NCBI RefSeq assembly: GCF_000724545.1
Contig: NZ_JHBV01000030.1
Coordinates: forward strand, 1 to 64,000
DNA from: Aureispira sp. CCB-QB1
Lineage (GTDB): Bacteria; Bacteroidota; Bacteroidia; Chitinophagales; Saprospiraceae
Reading direction: 5' to 3'
DNA length: 64,000 bases
Shown here piece by piece: positions 26,440 through 36,285 of this stretch. Numbering within the stretch: the first letter of the stretch is position 1; each line of letters opens with the position of its first letter. A program made the position numbers and the translations under genes. The notes beneath the pieces were generated by a model. It had not been told where the DNA came from and did not search any database. It saw only the letters and a list, made by a program, of their open reading frames with translations.

Positions 26440-29364
26440 TTATTCGGTTATATCTAAAGATTCGTTTTGCTTCTTCTTGTATTGACTGTAACCTAGAACT
26501 AGTATAAGTACACCGACTGTGCCAGCCACCAACCACCAGTACCACTGTTTTTTCGTTTCCAATTTTATCGCATGGCTATCTCCTATTTGTATAAATGCAG
26601 ACCAAAGTGCAGGATGGACTGCCATGCCGTCAAACAACTCTAAATAGTTCAATTTTGCATAACGAAGTGCTTCCGATTTCGTCATTCCTTCTGCTAAATT
26701 CTGATAAAACAAACGCATAATAATAACTGTGGCTTGATCGTTAACCTGCCACAAACTCACGACCAAAGAAGGAGCACCTGCATACATAAACGAACGAGCT
26801 AATGAGATGATTCCTTCCCCTTGTTGAAATTTTCCGTATCCTGTTTCGCAAGCAGATAGAACGACAAGATTGGCATTGAGGGGCAACTGTGCGACTTCAT
26901 ACGCTTGCAAAAAATTATCTTCCGTTGCTTGATAATCCTCTGAAAAGGCCAAAGCTGATAAAATTGGTTCTGCTTCGTTTGATACTCCGTGCATTGCTAA
27001 ATGAATCACACTATACTGAGCTGCTAATTTTTTAAAATTTGTTTCACTTGCCTGTTCTCCCGTCAAAAATTCTCCATAAAACATCTTAGACAAACCTTTG
27101 ACTTCCTTCGTTGCAGCTGGCAAATCTTCTAAAACACTTCGAATAGCACAAACATTTTCTGAACGTAAACTATACAAACTGTGCTGCGGCTTGGGGTAAC
27201 TGGCAGCAAAAGCCAATACTTGTTGTTCAACACCAGCGCGAGCAATACTAGCAGACTGTTTCAAATTTTCGACCCAAAGACTAGCGGAATAACTATAACT
27301 AATATTATAATCCCTTACCAAATATTTCAACGCGCTATAATTGACGCCATTTTGTGGACCAGGCTGAGATAGTAATACCTCAAAAGGAATGTGTCCCAAC
27401 TCCCCATCTGTCACCACAATCAAATCCTTAATATCCTTGTTGTTATCTAATACTTGTTTTAATAACGTTTGATACAGCCATTCTGCCGATTTGATATAAA
27501 GTAGATAAGCCTCCCTAGGTGCTTTATCAAGTAAGTCATAGTCGCTCAAAGACAATCGCAAGCTCCGAATATACTCTGATAATTTGTGTTCTGCACAAGA
27601 GATATTAATCACTTCTATCTTATTTTTAGAAATGGCAAAAAGATAGGTAGAGTCTTCCAAGATGAAATATTCCAATAACAAAGCTTGTGGTTCTAATAGA
27701 GCCTGTATTTCTTCTACACTAGCGGTTAAGCTATTGTATTTTAGTTGGTGGTATTGAGGGTAATGATGCCGTATCTTTGCCACAAAGCGTTCAATTTTTA
27801 TATTCAGTTTATTGAGCTGCTCTGTCAATTTCTGTTTTTCAACCAAAGTTGTCGCCAAGAGCTTTTTTTGAAACAATTGCTCCCGTTGTCGTTGTAAACT
27901 AGACTCTAACCAGACCAAAGAATCGGGCAAATTTCCCAAAACACGAGTTTGCTGACCTTTTAAGGCTTCCATTAATAAAATGGATTTGTTTTGTTCTGCA
28001 AATGCAAACGCTTTTTTATAATACGAATTGCCGCCTAAAAAAACAGCCGCATGAATTCCACATCCTAGACTTTTTACATTGCTTTCTAAAATTCTTAGTT
28101 TATTCGCATTACTAGTAAAATCGTTTCTAATTCGTTCATTCAGATGCATAACAACCATACTAATGGTAAAAAATTCTTCCCACTTCTTTTGGAGTATTGT
28201 TTCCTTGCAGATTTGCTCAAATATTTCTAACAAAGTCAACAAAGATGTTCTTGCACGCTCGTTACTAAAATAAGTTATGGTATCCAATTGTTGCCAATCT
28301 GTAAATTCCGCATCTTCCAAATTAGGAATATTCGCTAGAATCGCTTTTCTGCAATATATTAAAGCCTTTTCTTCACTTCCCTGCTCTAAATACAACCTAG
28401 CTAGTTGGTCCCAATATTGAGCCGTAGAAGGGTGCTTTTCTCCTAGTCCCTTTTGGCTACTTGTTAATGCTTGTTGCCACAACGATGCTGCTTTTTCATA
28501 GTTTTTTTGTTTAAAGTGCAATTGGGCGGAAGCATTTAGATTATAAATATAATAAGGACTATGGGCATCTAATATCTTCCGAGCTTGTTGATAATAGGTT
28601 TCGGCTTGAAAAAACTGATTCATAGCAGCATATAAATTACCTATATTATTTAATCCTAAAGCGTAATTTACATGATTCGTTCCGTATATTTTTTCTCTAA
28701 GTTTTTGTGACTCCAAGTATAGTTTTTCAGCTTTTTCATAATGCCCCATATCCTGATACAAAACCGCCAAATTATTGAGACTTGTTGCATAATAATGCGT
28801 ACTATTACTTTTTTTATCAATTTCTAGAACTTCCAAATAGAGTTGTTCCGCCTCTTCATATTTTCCTAGCGTATTGTATAATAATGCCAAGTTATTGAGT
28901 AGACTCGAATAGGTAGGTGCCTCGTCTTCCAATATAGAACGAGCGATTTTTAATGCTTCTAAATAAGATACTTCTGCCGCTTCATAACGCCCCATTCCAT
29001 AGTAACAATACCCTAACTGACCGATACATTGAATATAAAAGAGATGTTCAACCTGATTGGAAGCCTTTTGCAATTCAAGCAACTTTAAATACAAGCGTTC
29101 TGCGGAGGTATATTGCTCGGTTTCTAAATACAACGCAGCAAGATATTGGAGTTCTCCTAAATATGCTTCCTCTAAGCCATGCGTTTCTATAGTTGTTTTC
29201 ATTTGTTCCCAAAAATGAGTGGCTTGCCTAAAATCTTCTTGATAATAAGCTAATACACCGAGACTATCTAGCTTGGCTATAGCTAGTTTGGGGTTTTCTT
29301 GTGCCAACAAAAAAGAGGGAAGTAATCCAATAAAAAAGCAGAAGTATAAAAAATAGTTCATCAT
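26440..29364 (-). CDS. TPR-CHAT protein with C-terminal membrane helix
   Basis: A 974-residue exported protein. ATG 29364 starts a good signal peptide (MMNYFLYFCFFIGLLPSFLL, then AQEN); an upstream in-frame ATG would add 25 polar residues. About eight tetratricopeptide repeats follow (roughly 60-380, e.g. LNNLALLYNTLGKYEEAEQL). The C-terminal third is a CHAT domain, a caspase-like protease fold, with the catalytic His in VIHLAMHGVS and Cys in VVLSACETGYGKFQQGEG. A single membrane helix follows (WWLVAGTVGVLILVLGY) and a short basic tail. With a signal at one end and an anchor at the other, the TPR and CHAT parts should lie in the periplasm. The substrate is unknown. Confidence 0.9.
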   Translation of the reverse strand: MMNYFLYFCFFIGLLPSFLLAQENPKLAIAKLDSLGVLAYYQEDFRQATHFWEQMKTTIETHGLEEAYLGELQYLAALYLETEQYTSAERLYLKLLELQKASNQVEHLFYIQCIGQLGYCYYGMGRYEAAEVSYLEALKIARSILEDEAPTYSSLLNNLALLYNTLGKYEEAEQLYLEVLEIDKKSNSTHYYATSLNNLAVLYQDMGHYEKAEKLYLESQKLREKIYGTNHVNYALGLNNIGNLYAAMNQFFQAETYYQQARKILDAHSPYYIYNLNASAQLHFKQKNYEKAASLWQQALTSSQKGLGEKHPSTAQYWDQLARLYLEQGSEEKALIYCRKAILANIPNLEDAEFTDWQQLDTITYFSNERARTSLLTLLEIFEQICKETILQKKWEEFFTISMVVMHLNERIRNDFTSNANKLRILESNVKSLGCGIHAAVFLGGNSYYKKAFAFAEQNKSILLMEALKGQQTRVLGNLPDSLVWLESSLQRQREQLFQKKLLATTLVEKQKLTEQLNKLNIKIERFVAKIRHHYPQYHQLKYNSLTASVEEIQALLEPQALLLEYFILEDSTYLFAISKNKIEVINISCAEHKLSEYIRSLRLSLSDYDLLDKAPREAYLLYIKSAEWLYQTLLKQVLDNNKDIKDLIVVTDGELGHIPFEVLLSQPGPQNGVNYSALKYLVRDYNISYSYSASLWVENLKQSASIARAGVEQQVLAFAASYPKPQHSLYSLRSENVCAIRSVLEDLPAATKEVKGLSKMFYGEFLTGEQASETNFKKLAAQYSVIHLAMHGVSNEAEPILSALAFSEDYQATEDNFLQAYEVAQLPLNANLVVLSACETGYGKFQQGEGIISLARSFMYAGAPSLVVSLWQVNDQATVIIMRLFYQNLAEGMTKSEALRYAKLNYLELFDGMAVHPALWSAFIQIGDSHAIKLETKKQWYWWLVAGTVGVLILVLGYSQYKKKQNESLDITE

Positions 29365-29521
29365 ACAAAAGGTGTTACAAATGCGGTACCAATAATTTGA
29401 TCCATAGAATTTGATATTGGTGTATGTTATCATAATCAAACGAACGACAAGTGCTCACCACTATCCTCACTTCCCTATTTCTTTTCAATATCAGCGTATC
29501 AAACCCAAATACTCCCTATAA

Positions 29522-29555
29522 AAATAAAAAGAGTCTAACCAATATGGCTAGACTC
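29522..29555 (-). terminator. Terminator of the efp-accB-accC operon
   Basis: On the minus strand GAGTCTA and TAGACTC (29549-29555 and 29531-29537) form a perfect seven-pair stem followed by TTTTTATTTT. It lies 25 nt after the accC stop codon. Confidence 0.85.
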
Positions 29556-29579
29556 CACTATATTTTCAAAAAAAAGCAC

Positions 29580-30938
29580 TTAACTTTCTTTTGGTTTTAA
29601 CTTATCTAAATCCATCGAGTCAATGAATTTGGTTGTAAAGTTACCAGAGATAAAGTTCTCATTATCCATCAACATACGATGGAAAGGAACTGTCGTTTTA
29701 ATTCCCTCTACAATAAATTCATCCAAGGCACGACGCATTTTGCTAATACATTCCTCTCTTGTTCTAGCTTTACAAATCAACTTTGCAATCATAGAATCAT
29801 AATAAGGAGAAATCGTATATCCTGCATATACGTGTGTATCTACACGAATCCCGTGTCCTTTAGAACTGTGGAAAGATGTAATTTTTCCTGGACAAGGACG
29901 GAAGTTCATGAAAGGATCTTCTGCATTGATACGGCACTCAATTGCGTGCATCGTTGGATAATAATTTTCACCTGAAATTTTCTCACCAGCAGCAATTTTA
30001 ATTTGCTCACGGATCAAATCATAATCAATCACTTCTTCCGTTACAGTATGTTCTACCTGAATACGAGTATTCATTTCCATAAAGTAGAAGTTGTGATGTT
30101 TGTCCACCAAGAATTCTACAGTACCTACTCCCTCATAGTTGATTGCTTTACCAGCAGCAACCGCAGCAGCTCCCATTTTTTCACGCAATTCATCTGTCAA
30201 ATAAGGAGAAGGTGATTCTTCCAATAATTTTTGGTGGCGACGTTGGATAGAACATTCACGCTCTGAAAGGTGACAAACTTCACCATATTGATCACCAGCA
30301 ATTTGCACTTCAATGTGACGTGGCTCTTCTACAAACTTCTCGATATACATACCGTCGTTACCAAAAGAAGCTCTAGCCTCATTTTGAGCAGCAGTCAAAT
30401 TAGACTCTAACTCGTCTTCATTCCAAACCAAACGCATTCCTTTACCACCACCACCAGCGGTAGCTTTAAGCATGATTGGGTACCCAACTTCTTGAGCAAT
30501 GGTTTTGGCATCATCCAGATTTTTTACCAAGCCATCAGAACCAGGAATAACAGGCACGCCTGCTTTTACCATTGTCTCCTTAGCGGTAATTTTATCTCCC
30601 ATTTTGCGAATATGGTCAGGATCTGGACCGATAAATTTCACTTCACTTTGCGCACAAATTTCAGCAAACTCAGCATTCTCTGCCAAGAATCCATATCCAG
30701 GATGCACGGCATCGGCATTGGTAATTTCTACCGCAGCCATAATATTAGGAATGTTTAAGTACGACAAATTACTTGCTGGAGGTCCTACACAAACTGCTTC
30801 ATCAGCGAAGCGCACATGTAGACTGTCAGCATCTGCTGTTGAATAAATAGCAACAGTTTTGATGCCCATTTCTTTACATGTTCTAATAACACGCAAAGCT
30901 ATCTCGCCTCGATTGGCAATTAATATTTTCTTGAACAT
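29580..30938 (-). CDS. accC: Biotin carboxylase subunit of acetyl-CoA carboxylase
   Basis: A 452-residue ATP-grasp enzyme that carboxylates the biotin on AccB, the first step of fatty-acid synthesis. Visible motifs: N-terminal [16 protein letters not shown], the Gly-rich ATP loop [12 protein letters not shown], the active-site stretch [15 protein letters not shown], and RINAEDP near the end. The length matches AccC. It is the last gene of a minus-strand operon efp-accB-accC (120 nt after accB). In many bacteria accB-accC are paired, and the efp association is known in other genomes. Confidence 0.97.
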   Translation of the reverse strand: MFKKILIANRGEIALRVIRTCKEMGIKTVAIYSTADADSLHVRFADEAVCVGPPASNLSYLNIPNIMAAVEITNADAVHPGYGFLAENAEFAEICAQSEVKFIGPDPDHIRKMGDKITAKETMVKAGVPVIPGSDGLVKNLDDAKTIAQEVGYPIMLKATAGGGGKGMRLVWNEDELESNLTAAQNEARASFGNDGMYIEKFVEEPRHIEVQIAGDQYGEVCHLSERECSIQRRHQKLLEESPSPYLTDELREKMGAAAVAAGKAINYEGVGTVEFLVDKHHNFYFMEMNTRIQVEHTVTEEVIDYDLIREQIKIAAGEKISGENYYPTMHAIECRINAEDPFMNFRPCPGKITSFHSSKGHGIRVDTHVYAGYTISPYYDSMIAKLICKARTREECISKMRRALDEFIVEGIKTTVPFHRMLMDNENFISGNFTTKFIDSMDLDKLKPKES

Positions 30939-31058
30939 ATTATTTGTTTTTGATTAGGACTTTAATAGAATTCATCCCTTGTAGATAGCACTTATTTATC
31001 TTTATTGCTTATACAATAAAGCTTACAAAACAGTCCATCTACACGACGTTATCTAATA

Positions 31059-31568
31059 TTAAGCTGGCTCAACTAAGAACAATACTTGTCCATATTCAAC
31101 AGGGCTAGCATCCTCTACCATTACTTTCACAATACGACCTTCAACTTCTGCTTTAACCTCATTAAACAATTTCATAGCCTCAATCAAACAAACCGTATCA
31201 TCACCACCAATAGAATCTCCAACTTTTACAAACGCTGGTTTTTCTGGTGATGCAGAGCGGTAGAAAGTACCTACCATTGGCGATTTAATTTCAATATAAT
31301 TATTTGATTCTTCTGCTGCTGGTGCACTTTCTTTGGTAGCGGCAGGAGTGGCAGCATTATCATTGTTAGCAGCAGGAGCTACAGGCGTAGCAGCAACACT
31401 TGGTACTTGCATTCCTGGCATAACAGAAGGCTGTACAATAACCTCTTTCTGAGCAGAATAGTTTTTAGTACGAATACTAATTTTAGAAGCCTCGTCTTCA
31501 TATTTAAATTCGCTGATTTTACTTTTCTGAATCAACTTAATGAGTTCTTTGATTTTCTCAAACTCCAT
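31059..31568 (-). CDS. accB: Biotin carboxyl carrier protein of acetyl-CoA carboxylase
   Basis: A 169-residue BCCP. A helical N-terminal part (KIKELIKLIQKSKISEFKYE) is followed by an Ala/Pro/Thr-rich flexible linker (about 45-85) and the biotinyl domain. The biotin site is EAMKLFNEV with Lys133; the residue after Lys is Leu rather than the more common Met, a variant also known in plastid and Bacteroidota BCCPs. It is co-transcribed with efp upstream and accC downstream. Confidence 0.95.
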   Translation of the reverse strand: MEFEKIKELIKLIQKSKISEFKYEDEASKISIRTKNYSAQKEVIVQPSVMPGMQVPSVAATPVAPAANNDNAATPAATKESAPAAEESNNYIEIKSPMVGTFYRSASPEKPAFVKVGDSIGGDDTVCLIEAMKLFNEVKAEVEGRIVKVMVEDASPVEYGQVLFLVEPA

Positions 31569-31637
31569 AATAAGTTCGTTTTTATTAGGTATAAAATATT
31601 AAGTTTCTATAGTCTTTTAAGTCTTTTAACCACAAGG

Positions 31638-32204
31638 TTATTTTTTCATACGCTCCATATAAGCGCCTGTTTCAGACTCAATACGAATCAAATCTCCTTG
31701 CTTAATAAATAAAGGAACACGTACTTCCGCTCCAGTTTCAACAATAGCAGGTGTTAAGGTATTGGTTGCTGTATTCCCTTTTGCTCCTGGTTCTACCTCT
31801 GTTACCTCTAAGATAATATATTGTGGCAAACTACAAGCCAATGGAATTTCTTTTTCTGCATGGAACAATACTTCTACGTCCATACCTTCCTTCAAAAATT
31901 GAAGATTGTCTACCATTTCTTTCATGACATCAATCTGGTTGAATGTTTCGTTGTTCATGAAGTACAGACGCTCCTCATCATCATACAAATATTGATATTG
32001 ACGACGCTCCACGCGCACATCTTCAATCTTGTGTCCTGCAGGAAAAGTGTGATCTACTACTTTTCCATTTGTTAAGTTCTTTAGTTTCGTGCGTACAAAT
32101 GCGTTTCCTTTACCAGGTTTCACATGTTGAAACTCCACGATGATATATGTCTGCCCGTTGTGTTCAAGACACATTCCTTTGCGAATATCTGATGTTGTAG
32201 CCAC
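31638..32204 (-). CDS. efp: Translation elongation factor P
   Basis: A 188-residue EF-P that binds the ribosome between P and E sites and relieves stalling at polyproline. The three beta-barrel domains are of normal length. The modification loop KPGKGNAFVRTKLKNL carries Lys32 at the tip, the residue that is beta-lysylated in enterobacteria; the modifying enzyme is not in this window. It is first in the operon with accB and accC, with a promoter matching the Bacteroidota consensus. Confidence 0.97.
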   Translation of the reverse strand: MATTSDIRKGMCLEHNGQTYIIVEFQHVKPGKGNAFVRTKLKNLTNGKVVDHTFPAGHKIEDVRVERRQYQYLYDDEERLYFMNNETFNQIDVMKEMVDNLQFLKEGMDVEVLFHAEKEIPLACSLPQYIILEVTEVEPGAKGNTATNTLTPAIVETGAEVRVPLFIKQGDLIRIESETGAYMERMKK

Positions 32205-32296
32205 TAGTATTTTTTTTGTATTAAATTTTGTAATTTGGACTTAAAAAAGTCAATTTTACCCATTTCTAATACCAGAAAGATAAAAGAAATTTGAAA

Positions 32297-32327
32297 CAAA
32301 TATAAGGCTTCTATTACAAAAAGCAAT
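32297..32327 (-). promoter_or_regulatory. Promoter of the efp-accB-accC operon
   Basis: Minus-strand TATATTTG (32304-32297) is an exact -7 element, and TTGC about 18 nt upstream is a fair -33 element. The start codon is 93 nt downstream. Confidence 0.6.
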
Positions 32328-32430
32328 TATTTGGTACGCATATCTAAGGTAGAATTACCTCCCTCCTTACAACAAAAACACATAAACAACTAAATAACAA
32401 CTACTTAAACACAAATATCAAATCCAAAAA

Positions 32431-33768
32431 ATGAATGAAATTTTCATCTATACCCCTACTCTAAACCCTAGGATTTCTTATATTTTTGACTTAATATTCA
32501 ATCAAATTTTAGGTATTCCTAAGGTAAGCCTTAGCACTGATCTTTATGCTTTTAACCAAACAAAAGAAGTCGCCAAAATCAATTATAGCAATCACTTTAT
32601 TGAAGATGTGTTGCAGTTTTCTCCACATTCTTTTTTATTTGAAACGGGAATACGAGCTATTCATCTTGATTTTAAAGAGCATAAAAACTTAATGGCTGCA
32701 TTTTTTCACCCTTCTACCCTTCATAATCAACAGGCTATTTTTCCTTTTGACCCATTTGCCCTTAGTTTTTATCTTGTCAGTCGTTACGAAGAGTACCTAC
32801 CTTTTGATGCCGATCAGTTTGGGCGTTTTTCAGCCAATAACAGCCAAGCTTATAAACATGGATTTTTGCAACAACCCTTGGTCAATCTTTGGGCTCAAAG
32901 AATTAAAAGATTGTTACAACAACACTATCCTTACCTCGAATACCATTCCCCTTCTTATCAATACACGCCTACTTACGATATTGATTATGCCTATGCTTTT
33001 TTAAACAAAGGTTGGCTTCGACAAGGAGCAGCTTTTGCCAAAAACCTCTTGCGTTTAGACCGCACGACTCTTCTAGCACAAATCAAGACTTGGTTACGAT
33101 TGCAAAAGGACCCTTATTATACATTTGATTATTTAGACAGTTTAGATTCAACCTATCAAATCCATCCCATCTATTTTTGGTTGGTAGGGGATTATGGGAC
33201 TTATGATAAAAACATTCATCATAGTAATAAACATTTTCGAGAGCTGATTCAGACCAAAAGCCAAACACATCCAATAGGAATACACCCCTCTTTTGGATCT
33301 AATCGAAATCAAGCCATTACGAAAAAAGAGCTTTATCGTTTACGAGACATTACGCAACAATCCATACAAAAAAGTAGGCAGCATTTTTTAATGTTGCAAT
33401 TCCCTAAAACATATTCTGAACTTGCCCAATTAGGAATTCAGGAAGATTATACCATGGGTTATGCCCAACAGCTAGGTTTTAGAGCTAGTATAGCCCATCC
33501 ATTTTATTGGTATAATTTGGAAACAGAAGAATGTACCGAGCTCCAAGTTTTTCCATTTCAGTTGATGGATGTTACCTTAAATACGTATCTAAACCTTACT
33601 CCCAAAGAAGCTATTAAACAAGCTCATCAGATTATTGAGCAAACCAAGCAAGTAGAAGGGCATTTAATTAGTATTTGGCACAATAACTCTTTCTGTGAAC
33701 AAGCTCAATGGAAAGGATGGCGAGCTGTTTATGAAGCAATTTTGCAAGAAGCAGTCACTAAGCTTTAA
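32431..33768 (+). CDS. Polysaccharide deacetylase-like protein (DUF7033 N-terminus)
   Basis: A 445-residue cytoplasmic protein. The first 170 residues resemble the DUF7033 region found before deacetylase domains in Bacteroidota (FPFDPFALSFYLVSRYEEYL). The second part looks like a NodB-type carbohydrate esterase: PTYDIDYAYAF supplies the Asp-Asp pair, GIHPSFGSN the His-x-x-Ser/Ser metal region, and ISIWHNNSF the final His. No signal peptide is seen. Such genes usually accompany surface polysaccharide synthesis. It overlaps the convergent TerB-like gene by 11 nt. Activity is inferred from motifs only. Confidence 0.7.
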   Translation: MNEIFIYTPTLNPRISYIFDLIFNQILGIPKVSLSTDLYAFNQTKEVAKINYSNHFIEDVLQFSPHSFLFETGIRAIHLDFKEHKNLMAAFFHPSTLHNQQAIFPFDPFALSFYLVSRYEEYLPFDADQFGRFSANNSQAYKHGFLQQPLVNLWAQRIKRLLQQHYPYLEYHSPSYQYTPTYDIDYAYAFLNKGWLRQGAAFAKNLLRLDRTTLLAQIKTWLRLQKDPYYTFDYLDSLDSTYQIHPIYFWLVGDYGTYDKNIHHSNKHFRELIQTKSQTHPIGIHPSFGSNRNQAITKKELYRLRDITQQSIQKSRQHFLMLQFPKTYSELAQLGIQEDYTMGYAQQLGFRASIAHPFYWYNLETEECTELQVFPFQLMDVTLNTYLNLTPKEAIKQAHQIIEQTKQVEGHLISIWHNNSFCEQAQWKGWRAVYEAILQEAVTKL

Positions 33769-34621
33769 ATTTGGCTTGTATTTGTTCGGCACGCTGGCAT
33801 TCCATAGCTATTTTGTCTGCAAATTCGTGCAAAGCTTCTATACTAAGAGCTTTGCCCGTTACCTTTAACTTAATTTCTAAGGTATAATCCTGTGCCATCC
33901 GAAACAACTCCTTTTCTTGCTCAGCAGTCAATTCAAATATTTCTGCAAAACGACTTAACTTCTCTTGCTCCTCTATTTGAAATTGGTTGTCAGTCAAAGC
34001 GACCGCAGCTACAATAACAAAAATCGTCAAACGACCATGCAAGCTTACTTTTTGGCAATCCGACTTTGTTAAATAAGGAGCAGTAATTAAATCACTTAGT
34101 TTTCCCATTTCATTATTCAAAAAATGGCTAAAAAACAAGCGTTCTTCTTGCTCTATCCGACCATCCGCACGAGCCATCTCGACCAACATTCGAGACATAA
34201 TTTTTTTATCATAATTCTCTGTCAATGGGTGTTGTCGAATATAGACTTCAAATTCTGAAAAATGAGTTGCCAAACGCCATTTTCCTGTTGTTTCAATATA
34301 AACAATCTCATCTAAAATAGATTCAAAAGCACGAACGACAGCCGCTTCCAATTCCTTTTTGGCAAAATAAACTGGTGGCGTATTTTCTGTAGCCGTTTCT
34401 TTTCGTCTAACCCCTTTGTTTAGAGCCCTCAACAACATGGAGCGCATCTTATTGGGATTCTTAACAATAATCCCTAAGCCACTAGCATCCTCTATTTTTT
34501 CTATCGTTGCATCGGCTTCAAACTCTCGCTCCTCTATTAAAAATCGACAGTACATCATTTCTCCCTGTTGTACTTCTGCGACAATATAAGGCTGAATAGC
34601 TTTGTAGGTTAGTTCTATCAT
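33758..34621 (-). CDS. TerB-like domain protein
   Basis: A 287-residue soluble protein. The N-terminal 120 residues are mixed alpha/beta of unknown type. Residues about 135-265 look like a TerB-type all-helical domain, with the family-like acidic turn MLVEMARADGRIEQEERLFF and a second similar turn AVALTDNQFQIEEQEKLSRF. TerB domains bind metals and occur in stress and envelope-associated proteins; the role here is unknown. It is monocistronic, and its 3' end overlaps the deacetylase-like gene. Confidence 0.55.
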   Translation of the reverse strand: MIELTYKAIQPYIVAEVQQGEMMYCRFLIEEREFEADATIEKIEDASGLGIIVKNPNKMRSMLLRALNKGVRRKETATENTPPVYFAKKELEAAVVRAFESILDEIVYIETTGKWRLATHFSEFEVYIRQHPLTENYDKKIMSRMLVEMARADGRIEQEERLFFSHFLNNEMGKLSDLITAPYLTKSDCQKVSLHGRLTIFVIVAAVALTDNQFQIEEQEKLSRFAEIFELTAEQEKELFRMAQDYTLEIKLKVTGKALSIEALHEFADKIAMECQRAEQIQAKFKA

Positions 34622-34737
34622 GAACTCTATGAATTTTTAATCGTTAAGAAGCTGTATTGATATTATTAATACTCCGTTGATTTTTCAGCTTGATTATCAG
34701 CCTTTTATTGCAAAGATCAACAAAAAGTTCATTTTAC

Positions 34738-34853
34738 TGATAATCAACTGCGAAGCACTCATGTAATAAACTAATACGATTTACTGCGTGAGCGCTTTGC
34801 TTTTAGTTAGCTGCGCTGCTACTGCGTGGTTTCAATGGAGTAATGATTATAGG
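34738..34853. repeat. Family A repeat, near-complete copy
   Basis: It contains GCACTCATGTAATAAACTAA (from 34756) and, in inverse orientation, TTTACTGCGTGAGCGCT (34780-34796), which together form an imperfect hairpin, followed by the inverted form of the AGCAGCGCAGCTAACTAAAA and CATTACTCCATTGAAACCAC blocks. It fills most of the gap between the TerB-like and channel genes. Confidence 0.75.
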
Positions 34854-34893
34854 AATTGCAAGGACAAATTCAATTTTCTATTTGAAGTTGAAT

Positions 34894-35817
34894 CTAAACC
34901 TTAGGTCTCTTAATAGGACGTCTACTATCATCATCGGGGCGATCACCGTCACCACTCGCTAAAGGTTTTCCTTTGGAATTTACTAATTTATCTTCGGCTT
35001 CTTTTTGTGATTCCAAAACAATTTGGAAATTGTTTACAATAGCGCCAATTACCAAGTTAATAAGCAAATAAGCTGCTATAATCATCCAAGAAACATGATA
35101 AAAAGTAATCACCGTATTCGATGCGACAGGTACACTTCCAGTCACTTCTTTCCCTGATAATAAGTTGTATCTCAAATCGGTCCAGTCCTCCCCCGTTAAA
35201 ATTCTAAACAACGTAAAAAATGCTTCTCCTAAATCACCGTAAGGGTCAGGATTACTAGATGTCAATTTGATATGCTCCGAATTAGCATAATCGGGATTTT
35301 TAAATAAAGTAACTCCTATGATCGCATAAATATACATGATTAGCAAGAAAAGAACAGCGATATACGATAAGGATCGTATCGACTTTATCAAGACACCAAT
35401 TAGCAACTGAAGTTCTCCAATAGCGCGAATAGAGCGTGTCAATTGGACAACCCTTAGTATTCGCAGTGTCGACATGATATTTTGTTGCTCTGCACTACTG
35501 TTTTCGAGTAAAATATCGGCTACTTCAGGAATAACGCCCAACATTAATATAAAGATATCAAACCAGTTCCACCAATCTCCAATATACTCCTCTGTTGTTC
35601 TTCGTCCAGTCCAACGAATAATGATTTCCAAAAAGAAAACAAATAAAATGGACAACTGAATCACTCGAATAGAATCGGGGGCATTGTCATAAGTTTGAAC
35701 TCCAATCAATAATCCGTTTAGGATAATGAGAAACATAATTCCTAATGTAAACCATTTGCTGTCTACAATCCGCCGCGCTATAAGCCTATATTTTGATCTA
35801 TTTTTTCTCATTTTCAA
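34894..35817 (-). CDS. Voltage-gated cation channel (single-domain, six TM) with a Cav-like filter
   Basis: A 307-residue channel subunit of the bacterial NaChBac superfamily, active as a tetramer in the inner membrane. S1-S3 are hydrophobic, S4 is TLRILRVVQLTRSIRAIGEL (regular positive charges), then S5, a pore helix and S6 (YLLINLVIGAIVNNFQIV). The filter reads LTGEDWTDLRYN, not the TLESW of NaChBac-type sodium channels; TGEDW is like eukaryotic Cav repeats. An unusual acidic insertion (YANSEHIKLTSSNPDPYGD) precedes the pore helix. The C-terminus is a short coiled segment and a Lys/Arg/Asp-rich tail. Ion preference (Ca or Na) cannot be fixed from sequence alone. Confidence 0.88.
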   Translation of the reverse strand: MKMRKNRSKYRLIARRIVDSKWFTLGIMFLIILNGLLIGVQTYDNAPDSIRVIQLSILFVFFLEIIIRWTGRRTTEEYIGDWWNWFDIFILMLGVIPEVADILLENSSAEQQNIMSTLRILRVVQLTRSIRAIGELQLLIGVLIKSIRSLSYIAVLFLLIMYIYAIIGVTLFKNPDYANSEHIKLTSSNPDPYGDLGEAFFTLFRILTGEDWTDLRYNLLSGKEVTGSVPVASNTVITFYHVSWMIIAAYLLINLVIGAIVNNFQIVLESQKEAEDKLVNSKGKPLASGDGDRPDDDSRRPIKRPKV

Positions 35818-36066
35818 TCTTCACCCCGTTTTTTAGAAGGCATTCTGCCTAATAAAAATTTAGTCACACATGCATCAAAATATCTATATAACTAAAATTG
35901 GGCTATCTAAAATGTTGAATTGGTCTATTTTCATTATTTTGCTCACAAGTATAGGTATAAACATCCTTTTAAGCAAGAAGAAAGGAGATAAAATCTAAGT
36001 AAAAAGACGAGTTTCTTTAAAAGAGAAAAATCCCACAAACTTTTAAGTTTGCAGGATTTTTAGTAG

Positions 36067-36137
36067 AGGTCGGAAGCGGATTCGAACCGCTGTAGGAGCT
36101 TTTGCAGAGCCCAGCCTAGCCGCTCGGCCACCCGACC
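36067..36137 (-). tRNA. tRNA-Cys (anticodon GCA)
   Basis: On the minus strand the cloverleaf is complete: acceptor GGTCGGG with TCCGACC (one G-T pair), D-arm GCCGAGCGGCTAGGC, anticodon stem GGGCT/AGCTC with loop CTGCAAA, T-arm GCGG-TTCGAAT-CCGC. Discriminator is U, as in tRNA-Cys. CCA is not encoded and must be added. Confidence 0.95.
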
Positions 36138-36156
36138 ATCGTTCCTTGATGGAATG

Positions 36157-36187
36157 CAAATATACCTTCTTTTTATAAAAGTACAAG
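36157..36187 (-). promoter_or_regulatory. Promoter of tRNA-Cys
   Basis: Minus-strand TATATTTG (36164-36157), an exact -7 element, with CTTG about 19 nt upstream, 20 nt before the tRNA 5' end. Confidence 0.65.
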
Positions 36188-36285
36188 TTTTTTGATGACT
36201 TTTTTTAAAGTAATTTTGCATTTATTTTTTATACAACTCATTTCCAGAGCTTTAAAAAAAATATTTTTTTTTTAGTAGAATGTTT

